DNA from: Cenococcum geophilum 1.58
Taxonomy: Eukaryota; Ascomycota; Dothideomycetes; Gloniales; Gloniaceae
Length of the DNA stretch: 64,000 nt
Direction of reading: 5' to 3'
Assembly: GCA_001692895.1 (NCBI GenBank)
Contig: KV748207.1
Location: forward strand, 372,001 to 436,000
Positions within the stretch are counted from its first letter, which is position 1; every line of letters starts with the position of its first letter. The position numbers were made by a program, and so were the translations under genes. Positions 23,250 through 34,488 of this stretch are shown here, piece by piece. Under the pieces are notes generated by a model. The model had not been told where the DNA came from and did not search any database. It saw only the letters and a list, made by a program, of their open reading frames with translations.

Positions 23250-23770
23250 ATTAAGTACTTCTGTACATAATACTTCTTTTAGGCGAGCTAGGTGGCTTTA
23301 GGTAGTGCTATCTATGTTTAATATTGCGTAGCATTCTGGGTAAGCCTAGTGTATTAAACCTTAGTCCTCTCTAGTTGCGACAAAAAGAGACAGGTTGCTA
23401 ATTAAACCGCCTATTAGCACACAATTAGTAATTTAGATGAGCCCCATATATATAATTTCAAAGGTATCCTATTTGCAAGACTTAGCTTAGCGTCTATAGC
23501 CTATTTATTAGTCGAATTAGATACAGTATAGTTTAAGAATAAAGTAACAGAAGATATATTCTTAGTTATGCTATTAAGTAGGTGCCTCTTACGGGTGCCT
23601 AGCACTAGCATTAATATATCACTTTTATCTTATAAGGTATTTTAGGTATTAGTATTGGTATATTATACGTTAGCTATATGCATATTAATATAGTATCTAA
23701 AAAGCCTACTTAAAAGCGCGTCTGCGCCGCTTCGTGAGAACCTTTACTATTATCTTAGGGCATATCATAG
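23250..23770 (-). pseudogene. Unidentified decayed protein, minus strand
   Basis: The minus strand reads SRSGADALLSRLFRYYINMH, then SDILMLVLGTRKRHLLNSIT and KNISSVTLFLNYTVSNSTNK followed by ANRIPLKLYIWGSSKLLIVC. About ten stops lie in 165 codons. No family is recognised. It looks coding because hydrophobic and basic segments alternate naturally and the stops are TAA/TAG/TGA at plausible Gln/Trp/Arg sites. Confidence 0.35.
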
Positions 23771-24440
23771 CTCTGTATATTATATAAGCTAATTAAATAC
23801 ACCTCCTAATAGAGCTTATAAGCCTATAGTAACCTCTGCTTATTTAGCCTAGCGATGTTGTCTTTTTTTTACGCGACTAGTAGTATGGGGACTTCATGGT
23901 TTCTAGTTTCGTAGCATTATTATAGGGTTCAGCAAATGGTCTAATAGCGGAAGGAAAAGTACTATATTGGAAACAATTGTTTATATAATAAGGGTTATTA
24001 TTAAAGAGACAAATAAGTATATAGGAGAAAATAGGGGTTATAGTATATTGTTTATAGTCGGAACGCGGATAAGCTAAGCTGTTCCCGTTAAGCTACTGTC
24101 AGAATTGTATTAAATTAATACCGCAACTTACAACTTCGTCTACTCTTTCTAGCCTTTAGACTAATTTTCTTAATAGCGCGCCCAGGATTTAATACTAAGA
24201 GATGTACTACGTGTAGCACACGATTAACCACCTCGGAGACAACCATAAGGAAGACACAATTGACCACCTTAAAGACAACTATAAGGAAGATATATACGCC
24301 AATACGCTAGAGACGAGTTACCCTTACCCTACTTAAGCGATAGCTTATGGGTTATTTACTACTAATAGATACCAACCCTAACCTAATTCCCCTTTTAATA
24401 CCTTTATCTGATTTAAACTTTAATAGTATAAAGGAATAAG
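23771..24440. other. No supportable gene
   Basis: Mutated DNA. At about 24,215-24,300 an imperfect 40-bp direct repeat is visible (ACCACCTCGGAGACAACCAT, then GAAGACA, versus ACCACCTTAAAGACAACTAT, then GAAGATA). Confidence 0.45.
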
Positions 24441-24449
24441 AAGTTACGT

Positions 24450-25384
24450 ATATTTGGACCAAGGCCCTATTTAACCTTAAAATAGAGGTAATAGTTAAAA
24501 ATTGTACTTAGAGTCCACCACCGTTTGCTATATCTGCCTCCTATACCTAAAACCCTTGTCCTACTCCGCCTTACGGTCCGCTATTATAGCAGCGGCTAGT
24601 ATTACGTACCCACTAAGCCCCTAGGACTACTGCACTATAGGTATCCAACACTAAAAGCAAGTTAGATGGTATCCTATCTACGCAAGAAATTATAAACCTA
24701 GGCTTTGCGTTATATTAATTTATAATACAGCCATAGATGGAAGATTCTGTAATGGTGGATTCGGGTAAAACTTTAAGTCCGCAATTATATTGCCCTAAGA
24801 TATAACTCTAAGCGTCGTCGCAGTCGCATATAAGCCCGGTTTTATTGCTTTTATTATTACTAGAAACTAAGGGCCAGTTAAAAAAGCGTTTTAATAGTAG
24901 TAGGGACCTAAGCATTACGCACTCTGTACCGGCTTTTATTCCCCCTAAAGGGGAGGAAAAGGGAGACCGTATTTTTAATAGTGAATACTTTAATCCCGCC
25001 CCCTTCGCTACTAGCCTAAAGGCTATAGGTTATAGGTCTATCTCTACTTATGACTTTATCCGCCTAAGGCTCTCTGGCGCTTTAAGGGGGGGCAAACTCC
25101 TAATTTAACACCTTTCCTTTTTACCGGCGTCTTAACAGTTTTATATTAATTTAGAGGAGATAAACGCGGTATGTCCGCTAGCACATTAGCAGTTAGTAGT
25201 ATTGAAATATCCTAGCAAGGTTAAGTTGGCGTATGCGCTTTTAACGGTAGTAATATATAGCAGCTTTATTACTCTAATATTAGTAGTAGATTCTTTAATA
25301 TAGTTGTTGCTATACAAGTTAGTATATAGGATTAACTCTAATCTAGAATTTATAGCGTACTTAGGTGGTTTTATTCAATTATAA
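24450..25384 (+). pseudogene. Unidentified decayed protein, plus strand
   Basis: From about 24,640 a single plus phase can be read to a stop at 25,382-25,384. It includes NTKSKLDGILSTQEIINLGF, then MEDSVMVDSGKTLSPQLYC. An open section of 87 codons (24,845-25,108) holds ETKGQLKKRFNSSRDLSITH, SVPAFIPPKGEEKGDRIFNS and AIGYRSISTYDFIRLRLSGA. A C-terminal part follows with LKYPSKVKLAYALLTVVIYS and INSNLEFIAYLGGFIQL. Only about 8-10 stops occur in 250 codons. No family is recognised. It converges on the minus-strand frame that begins beyond 25,390. Confidence 0.4.
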
Positions 25385-25389
25385 AATTA

Positions 25390-26050
25390 ATAAAATTTAG
25401 ACTAAGCGTAAACGCATAATCTATAATAGTCTTCCATATCCATTCACTAGTGACCTTTTACCGGTCTCCACTCCGGAAAACGTATATTAATATATCGTAG
25501 TCCTTATTAAAGCCTATATCCTGCTTTAGAGTATCCTTAAATATTAAGAAGATAAGCTTATCTACGGAAATATTATCTATATTCTTTTCTTTAGAAAGCA
25601 GATCTCTTAGCTGCATATATATTAATACTCCAGTGTCTAGAAATTATTTAATATATATTATTGTCGCCCTAAACGTCTTAACCACCCGCTGCCATTTTTC
25701 TGTTATTCTATCTACGGTTAACTCAGTAATGGGGTCTTTAAGGCTCTTTTAAGAGTGCTTTAAAGGTAAGGGTTTAGCATGTTTATATTCTATTCGTCGC
25801 TTCTTATTATAATTGCAGCGCTAAGCAACTGCTTAAATGTACCACTCCTTATCCGCGTCCGTAAGATCTATAAAAATAGAATGGAATTGCGTGTATAAGT
25901 GGGTTATAGCGTTATAAAGTTTGTTCCTCTTTTACTTAGTATTTAAGGGCTTCTCTAGTAGACCAGACGCTTGCATTACATCCTTAACTGCATCGTATAT
26001 TGTTTTATATTGCGTATTAGTGATGCCCATCTCATTCTTAATCCGTCAAA
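25390..26050 (-). pseudogene. Unidentified decayed protein, minus strand
   Basis: About 225 codons with some six stops. The frame includes NEMGITNTQYKTIYDAVKDV, then IFIDLTDADKEWYI, DPITELTVDRITEKWQRVVK and KTFRA. It ends with DKLIFLIFKDTLKQDIGFNK and VTSEWIWKTIIDYAF. It is charged and helical, with no transmembrane segment. Another phase upstream (KDATREMGLSWFDGL, about 26,060-26,110) may be the N-terminal continuation after a frameshift. It does not match any family I know. Confidence 0.45.
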
Positions 26051-27615
26051 CCAACTAAGACCCATTTCTCGCGTCGCGTCCTTAATAAGGCCGCTAGGAT
26101 AAGCTGTTGGAGTCTAATATAGGACTAATAACGGTATAGACTTCTATATCGGCGATATATTATACTTATTACAGTTTAGTCGGCAATCCTATTTTCTAAT
26201 ATTAATAATTGCAGTCTTATATAGGGTGTTCCGTAGTTCTTAGAAATAGGCGCCAGCTCTAATACATTAAGTCGCGACAGCAGGCCGCATACGTAAGGGG
26301 TATTGTCTCGTTCCTAGACCTTCTCGCTAAGGCTTACCTTGCCAATCCACTAGCCGCTTTTGGCAAGACCTTTATTAGAAGGTCTAGTACACGGTTTGGT
26401 TCCTTACTACCTTACAGCGTATTTAAGAGGAGTTCTTCTCGCCTAGTTAACAGTCCTATAGTAATAAACCAGTTAATAAGGTGTTCTAAAACTATGTTTA
26501 ATTTATACAAGATATAGAGGTCTACCTTATATTAAAGTTTGCTATTAAGCACGCTAATAGGGCTTATTAAATAGGTAATTGTTTACTGCTATCTTCTCCT
26601 TGCTAGCAGTGCAAAGAGTTAATATATACAGTTAGCTTTATACCTTACTAGATTACTTATAACTAAAGCCGCGGATTAAGTCCTTTAAAGATTATTACTT
26701 ACTAGTATGTTAGTTAATTATAGAGGCCAGTAAGATAGTTGGTTTAAGATAAATTAACTTAATAAGCATTATAATCTTATTCTTAAGCTTTTTCTTTAAG
26801 GCCAATAGCGAACTAGTTTAGATATAACTGAGTTATTTACTTAAGTATTACTTACCGCTAGTTACTACCTAGAGCTGCGGTATACTATAGAGGACGTATT
26901 TAGCTAGTTTAATAGCACATATTATACGCTAGCTAACGCAACTACTAATATATATCATCTTGCGCTTAAGCTATTAACTACTATTATAAGGCGGCCTAGC
27001 GGACGAAAGAGTCACTTTAGCTATAAGAATATTATTAATATTAAAACTTAGAGGCTCTCTAGGGGTTTAAAGAAAGAATAGCCTATAAAGCTACCTTCTA
27101 AATTAACCTTATTACAATTAGAACCTTCTAGAGCTAGAAAGCAAAGAATCCCAAAGCAACCAGCTTACTACAACTCGCTTATTAATAGCTTTAATGCAAA
27201 GCTATAAGGGCGTATTACTATAGTAGAAGGCCTTAACGATATTAACGCAAATAAGCCTAAAACAACACTAATTAATACCTTACTTAATAGAGCTGTACTT
27301 AATACCTAATCTTATAGACTTCCTATCTAGTTCTAGTGTTCTATTTAATTAGTAAGTTAACTATTTGCTTATAAGGTATAATACTAATTAATATATAACT
27401 ATTTAGCTTTTCTATTACGGCGGAGCCTCTATTTCGGTTGCTTAGGGAAGGTATAATATTTTACTAGGGACCAGAGCAGTTACAAGCAATAGTGACTTTA
27501 AAGACAGCCATTACTATAGCGCCAGCGCTAATCCAAATTAACTATTCGCCTGGGTAGGAGAAATTATATTAATAGTAGACTTAAGCGGTACTAGATAGGG
27601 AGTAATGCTAAACCA
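26051..27615. other. Mutated DNA, weak plus-strand coding scrap near 26,880-27,310
   Basis: A plus phase at about 27,120-27,300 reads EPSRARKQRIPKQPAYYNSL, then INSFNAKL and ITIVEGLNDINANKPKTTLI. It is too short and undefined to name. The remainder shows no supportable feature. Confidence 0.3.
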
Positions 27616-30600
27616 CTCTTATAAGTATTTTACATTTTCACATTCTATAATTTTTGAATTAGTATTTTTATTTCCTTTTAAGTTAAGAGAAGAGCTACTT
27701 TACTTTAAGAAGTTTTAGTTAAGTATACCGGAGGTTAGAGTTAAGCATTATCTAAGTCTCGTTTATTCTTTTAAAAAATTGTTAATATTAATGATATTAT
27801 TATATAAAAGTCTTAGCAAAGAGAATCTGACCAATTAGACAACTTTGACCGGCGGTTAAAGTTCCTTAATATCTTAAGATTTCACGTAACGACCATTTTA
27901 ATTCACCTTTTTGGTAAATCCATAAGATCTTAATTTTGACTTCCTATTATCCTATTATCCTGTCTTATTTAATTATATACGCCCGTTTACCTTTCTTCGC
28001 GTTAAGAAGGCACTATTATTACTCTTCTCTTAAATTGCCCATTACGCACGCGGAATTTTACTGCAAAAAAGTCTAGAACTATGGAACTCCGCTTAAAAGG
28101 AAAGGCGCTGCCTCTGCCTCCCACGCCTCTACCTCCTACTATTCGGTTAATGGCCCTTATATACTAAGGAAAGGCGTAAATAATAGAGGTTATCCTTAAA
28201 GCTGCCCAAAGCCACCTGGTTAATTAGCGCGTAAATATCTATTATAGTTTAACATAGGTTATTTTAAACCAGGAGTATAATATAGTTAAGGCTGCGAAAA
28301 ATGCTATAATTAAGATTGAAAAGGATAGAGAGCTTAAAGGAAACTTAGAAAGTAAAGAGTAGGAAAATGCCTTTATAGATATTAGGAAGCTTTCTAAGAT
28401 TACTTATAAGATTAATAAGATTAAGACGGTGCGGGATATAGTTAGGAAGAAGTAGGGAGAGGAGCTTTTAGAAGGTCCCTGTAAGCTCTTCTATATATAT
28501 TACGCACTAAAAAGCATTTATATCCTTATTAATTAAGCTAAGAAGAGCAAGACCGCCAGAGAGGATACGTTAAAGATAGTTAATAATGTAATGTTAAACC
28601 GCCTAGAACTCTTAAAGGTCGGGATCTTAAGGACTCTATACCTAACACCCTCAGATTTCCTTAATGCTTATAAATTCGGACTAGAAGTTAATAAGGAGCT
28701 GGTTAAGAAATAGAGGCTCGCCTATTATCCAAGCCAGGGCTATAAGCTTTTAGTACTAGCCTTAACCGTTAAAGCTAAAGGAGAGGAATCTGTACTAAAG
28801 CCAGTTACTCTAGAACCTCTATTAGTACCTTTTAAGGAGGTTAAAGGCTTAAACATAAAGATACTGCGTAATTTATTTCTGTTTAGAGGCAAGGTTCCTA
28901 AAGCTAATAGAGAGGACTTTAAATCTAATAAATCTATATCTTTAGAGGATGTTTTTATTGCTAGCTCCTCGTAGAAACATAAGGCCGGAAAAGCTTCCAA
29001 GAAATCTTCTAGAAAGAAGCTAAAAATAGGACCTACGGAACCTTTAGCTTCTAGTAAAGCTAATAGACGAAAGGGAAAGGCAGCTATAATTGCTAAAGCT
29101 AATAGAAAGGTGATTATTAGGAAACTACGGCCGAAATGAAAAATAAAATACTTATACTATTCCGAAACGCCAGTTAAATTAATAAAGGCTCTTAATTTAA
29201 AGAAAGAACTAAAAGGCGGTGTCTCTTCTATCTTATAATAGTTTATTATAGCCTAGCAAGGAAATAGGACAGAAGTCCGCGCGTTATACTGGATACACCT
29301 TTAGAAAATAGTAGGATTGCTAGGACTAGATGCCAGTACTTCTTTTATAAATTTATATTTGCGAATTTACTTAGTCTCTAAGAACTATAATACTATTAAT
29401 ATTCTCCAAACAGCTAAAAGCTCTTATTTTTGGTTTAAAAGGGATAGTCGTCCCAAGTATACAAACGATGGTCTTGGGATTTACGCTTATTCTACTGTGC
29501 GGCCTAGTAATTATTAAGTAGATCGTATAGGGTTAAGGAAGCTTATATTAGGCTTAAAAGGGGAAATAAAATAGGACTTACTTAGAATTCACTAGGCCGA
29601 TTTATTTAAATGGTAAAAAGATGCCGGGATTCTAGACATTTTTAAGGAGGAGTTTAATATATACGCGCATTATTTGCGTAAGACCGCTAAAAAGAAAAAT
29701 AGCGGTATCCTTTAAACTATATGCCATTCTCTACTATAGTAGGTAGTTTGGATAGATCTGGAGCACTACCGGTATATAGTGGCTTTACGCGCTAATAGGG
29801 CTACTCGTTTTATTGCATATCCAAGCTACGCGCTCTGGTTCCTTAGTGGCTATCTCCCTAAAAAGTAAAACTTAGAAATTGACCTTCTTTAAGTATATAA
29901 AGGAGGGCCAAATTCTAAAGAAAGCTAGCTTCGTTCTTGTGTCTCCCTAATTAATAAGGGGAGTTAGTCTTATATAGAGTTCCTACCCGGCATGCATTAG
30001 TATATACCAGAATAGGTAGGCTTGCTTTAAGAATATAAAGAACTTAATAGCAAAGAACGTATTAAGAATATAAAAACTGCCTAGACTAAAGCTAATGCTA
30101 AGAAGTTTAAGCTTAATTGGATGCCTATTGCGTTAAGGACTAGTGAAGTGCGGTTTACGAAAGCTACTATTATATAAGGAGCCTCTTAAGCAACATTAAG
30201 TCGCTTAATTATTATACCAGACTTAATCGTAATTCTACTAAATACTAAGAGATTGGAGATTCCTGGGCTTAAGAGCTAGTAGGCCGTTACATAGATAAAT
30301 CTAGACGCTTTTCCCCTAGTATTAACTCCTACTGGCGAACCTATTTCTAATACTCCTCTATATAAGTTTCCGGCCTATATATAGCTGTAGGCAAAGAGTG
30401 CTCTTTTAAATGCTTTAGTTGGGAGACTTTTATAGGACGACCCTTAAGTAAAAAAAGAGCAACAGTTAATCCTAGATTCTTTATTAAATAATAAATATAA
30501 AGTATTTCGGGAAAGATACTAGATGCGTATTACTAAGGCTGTTTATAAAAGCTTTGGAGAGCTAAAGGAATTTAAGCGGGAGGTATTTAGGGTAAAGTTT

Positions 30601-31565
30601 TACTTTTTAGCAAAAGAACAAGGGCGTGAGCGTCCTGTAGATAACCTAAAATATCCTAAAGACTTAGTTTCAGATCTAGAATACGAAAACGATCCAACCG
30701 GTATAACTTTTAGCGCTCCCCCGCTAACTAATTATGGTTCTAAAGGCTATTCTAAAGGCGAGGCTAGGGCTGTTACGCCTTAGGGCGCTAGGACTACTGC
30801 GCTAAACCTTAGTCCTGATATCTTTAATAATAAGGTAGCACCTATGGAAATTAACTAGGAGCTAAAGGATATAAGTAAGCTTAAAGAAGATGGTTTCTAA
30901 AATGCTACTTCTAAATATTCGCCGGTATTTGTTAATGCTCTAAAGAATACTAATAAGCCAGTAGTATTACACCGCCTAACGCCTTTACCAATTTTAAAAA
31001 AGGGTACTGCTTTGGAAGAATAGATAATTAATTCTAGTGTTTTCTAACCTCCTATATGGAAGACAATATAAGCGGAAATAGATGCTGCCCGTAAAAAGGT
31101 GTCTTTAAAACTCTAGGTTAGTGTCGTATATAGGATAATGTAAATATAGAGCTTAAGGCGGAAGGCGTAGATAATATAAACGAAAACAGAGGCGATAATT
31201 AAGGAAGGGGTGTAGGCAGCTTTAGAGGAGTTAAAGGAGTACTAGGTATTCGGTTGTTTTTTTTCTATCCTTAAGCGTTCCTTATTTACCAAATAGGGTC
31301 TATAAAGAAACGTTAGGGGATAACGTTTTAGATAGGGGTAGTGTTAAACGCTTTTTGGTTATTTTGGTTTATTTCTTATTATATATGGGGGGCTGGGTTA
31401 TATATATTATAGAAGGAATCTAGGCTTTAACCTTATCCCAAAAACAATCTAACTTACCCTCTAGTTATTCTTCTACCTCTCTAGTATAATTTATCTAGTC
31501 CCATTCCCCTTATAATGCTTAATTAAGTATTATCTTTTAGTATTAGGCTTTGCCCTTCCATACTA
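27616..31565 (+). mobile_element. Unknown ~3.95-kb repeated element, copy 1
   Basis: The stretch starts at CTCTTATAAGTATTTTACAT and ends at ...TTCCATACTA. It is repeated at 34,489-38,471 over its whole length, including about 460 bp of 5' leader, one long reading frame and about 300 bp of 3' sequence. The two copies differ mainly by C/T and G/A changes and small indels. There are no long terminal repeats, no clear terminal inverted repeats, no A-rich tail and no proven target duplication. It encodes no visible transposase or polymerase, so it is either non-autonomous, a duplicated host gene, or an undescribed element type. Confidence 0.75.
28081..31246 (+). pseudogene. Long single-frame protein of unknown function (element copy 1)
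   Basis: The ATG at 28,081 (MELRLKGKA, then a proline-rich stretch) and the open sections at 29,317 and 30,523 share one phase, so about 1,055 codons can be read without net frameshift. Stops are all of the RIP type. Visible features: an N-terminal Pro-rich segment, a helical Lys-rich part (KLSKITYKINKIKTVRDIV), and a strongly basic region (KASKKSSRKKLKIGP). A conserved central block follows (LFKW, then DIFKEEFNIYAHYLRK, WIDLEHYRYIVALRANRAT, LLQVYKGGPNSKES). The hydrophilic C-terminal third ends in KEGV-stop-AALEELKEY. No catalytic motif or membrane segment is recognised. The central block is the best preserved between the copies. Confidence 0.7.
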
Positions 31566-33730
31566 GCTCCCTATTATTTACTGCTATAATTAGATCAGTA
31601 TTTATATATCGCCTTCCCTTTTAAAAAGCAGCTAGATCTAATTAACCTATAGCTTTGCCTATAAGCTTATCAAAATATTAGATACTTAGTTTAACTTTAA
31701 TAATATTCTTAACGAGATTCTTAAATCCATTCCTCTTTCTTAGCTTCCACTATAGCTTCCGCCGCTTCCTCTACTACCTCTATAGTGGCCTCTGCAACAG
31801 CCTCCGCAACTATTATCCTCTACGCCGGCGTTATCTAGCCGCTTGTTTTGCCCCTTGCGCTCTTACTAAATAGCCAGCTCTTAAGATGTATAGGATATTC
31901 CTTCTTAGATTAGGAGAATCTTAAACGCGATAGGCCTGCTAGTGGGCTTAGGTATATTATATTATATTAACACTAGCGTTTTACTATTAATCATACTTCT
32001 AGAGCTACTACTACTACCACCACTACTACCACCACTCCTCTCTCTAGCCCTGCGCCAACTCCTACTACTGCTACTACTAGCCTCCCGTCCCCCGCGCAGC
32101 ATCAACTCAACTTAATAAATGCTACTACCATTAATGCCGCCGCCGGATAGTTTGGTTACTAGAGCTAGGCTTTATAGAATAGCCTAGAGTCTTACCATCT
32201 TAAGGGGCTTACGCCCGTATAATAAATAGTCTATACAGCAAGCCGGCCCCAGCGGCTTGTGCCCAATATACTGCGTGGGGGTTAATATATAAAATATATC
32301 ATTCGGCCTTTTATACTAATAGAAGTCTTAGACACGCGTGTAGTAAGTACCACTTAGCCAACTAAGTATACGCCTTACCCGCGCGGGCTCCTAAGCCTTA
32401 CCTAAGTTGTGCTAGCCGTAGAAAAGGTAGGGCAGGTGGAGCAGTAGGTGGTAAGATAGGTAGGAAGAAGGGTAAAAGCGGTAAAAGGGGTAGAGCCTCT
32501 AGTGTTGTTACTACTTCCGTATAGATATCTTAAATTTAAAGCTATGCCTACCTACTACCTACTTTAATGTTTTTGCATAATATAGTAATATAATAGTTTA
32601 TATTCTCTACAAAGAACTCTATAAGTATAGTTATTTAGACGGATATTCTAGACCTAATAGCAAAGCTACTCCTATCCCTTATACTGATGACTAGCAATAA
32701 TAAGTGGCCCATATAAGAAATTCTAGGTACTCTACATTACGTCTGCGTACGTTTAATACTTCCCTAATATTTCCCCTTAAGCAGGCCTTTTAATTGGTGC
32801 CACAATTTATTAGACGTAGTTATTAGTGTAAGGGATATAACGTTATTACCTATAATATACTATATAGCCCTTATACTACCTATAATACCTCCGCGCCCTA
32901 TATATATAATAGAAAGTATAGGTTCTAGATCACTTATACCTTTTAAAAGGAAATTATAGTTAGAAATAATAATAAGCCGCTATATAAGCGCCTATAGGAT
33001 AGCCCTACCTTTATATAGCCTAGCTAGAGCTATATATATAGTAGTAGAGATATAGCGCCTTATAATGCGTATATTAACGTAAAGCCCTATATAGGATATT
33101 ACACCATAAAGTACGCGTTTAAGTATATATATAAAGGCCCTAATTACGTTACTATAACCCTAGAAGCCTAGGCGGCCAGGGCTAAGCTATAGTACCTTAT
33201 AGATAAAATTAAGGAGTATATAGACGCCCTATATATTACCGCATATAAGGCTCTATAGAGGATTTACAAGTACTATATATATAGCCGCTCTATTCCTATA
33301 TAGCAGCTTATAATCTATCTAAAAAGCTAGTAGTTTATTATAATCTAGCCTAATTAGGCCTTAGAGGAGCGTCTTACCTAGGATACTATATATATAACTA
33401 GATTAATATCTTTTATAGTTACTAGCCGTAAGCTAGGCTCTATAATTACTAGTATATATATATAAGGAAGCCTACGCTTCTAAAACTTAATAGTCTAGTA
33501 AATTATAGTAGTATTACCTAGAATGCGGGACTTTAAAATCTTATACTATAGTTACTTTAGCTTAATCTAGAAGATATAATCTACTAGATCTAGGTAATCC
33601 CTTATACTTTAGCCTACTTTTAGCTCCGCCTAGATTTCCTACTAGCGTAGGTTATACGTAAAGGTAATAAAATAGTTAGGGGAGCTATAATACCGCGCGA
33701 GTACTATAGCATTAAGATAGGTATTATATA
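31566..33730 (+). mobile_element. Helitron fragment
   Basis: Between the two copies of the unknown element lies a block with a Helitron Rep relic at 33,049-33,390. The upstream part (31,740-32,110) has Thr/Pro-rich coding-like sequence (TTTTPLSSPAPTPTTATTT). The SF1 helicase half of a Helitron was not found before 33,730, where composition changes sharply, so the element appears truncated on its right. Ends (5'-TC, 3'-CTRR hairpin) were not located. Confidence 0.6.
33049..33390 (+). pseudogene. Helitron replication initiator (Rep) core
   Basis: The frame reads APYNAYINVKPYIGYYTIKY and then AFKYIYKGPNYVTITLEA, the RIP-altered form of the hallmark Helitron segment (VPYNP ... INVE ... KYL-x-KYIYKG). 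The two tyrosines and lysine of the rolling-circle YxxK-type neighbourhood fall here. It continues DKIKEYIDALYITAYKAL and SRSIPI-stop-QLIIYLKS, matching the usual DEIKEYLDARY and RSP-x-x-QRL-x-x-HL. Rep nicks DNA to start rolling-circle transposition. G-to-A changes (E to K, R to stop) and many stops show it is dead. Confidence 0.8.
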
Positions 33731-34488
33731 TCTAGCGTGAAGAGCTTATATAAGATATAGCGAAGAGTAGTAGATGGCGAGGAATACTAAAAGGAAGTAG
33801 TGTAATAGATGCATAACAAGAATAGACACCGTAGGAAGGAAGGAACGTATATAAAGGTGTTAGTACAATATTTAAGCTTTCTAAAAGACAAACAGCCAGT
33901 TTCCTGCCACACCAGTATGGCGCCATACTACTCTATTAGCATAAGGATTATGCAAGCTAAACCTAATTAAATCCTTCTAAGGAAAGAAAGTAGAAGGAAA
34001 GAAGTAAGAGTGGAAGCCTTTACAAACGGTAATTAACCGAGATTACTTCACAGTTACAGTTAATTCTGCCTATCCTTTATATACGTTCCTCCCTTCTAAT
34101 TACATTATAATCTTATTATATCTTAAGGATCATAGCTCTACTAAGAGACGGTCTTCTATAAAGATCCTTCTATAGGCAAGCCGTCACTTAGGACACCTAT
34201 CACTACAAGCAGTAACTCTTTCTCTTTCTTCTCTTTATCTCCATAACGAACATATAAAGTAACTATAAGTAAGGCTTATCTAAGAAATACTCGGCACTAT
34301 AATAGCTAGCACTTATAGAGGCTGAGAGTCTTCTACCGCACTCCTATGTCACCTCACTGCCATAAGCAATTAGGAAAAGAGTTTACTTCTTTAAAGCTGG
34401 TTTTAAATCCTTAGTCTTAACAACTGCTCTTACAAAGAATAACTTTATGCGTGGTCTTCTTCCTTTTATCCTTATTACCAGTAACTAT
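33731..34488. other. Less-mutated segment, LTR-like
   Basis: The composition changes abruptly: CpA and TpG are common again and stops thin out. The segment contains TGTAATAGATGCATAACAAG at 33,800, a TATA-type box (GTATATAAAGG, about 33,848) and a run ending in TCTTAACA before ACTGCTCTTAC (about 34,415). TG...CA ends with a TATA box about 50 bp in would suit a solo LTR of a gypsy-type element of about 600 bp, but no flanking duplication was found. There is no coding frame; the small minus-strand opening at 33,732-33,926 has no family resemblance. Confidence 0.35.
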
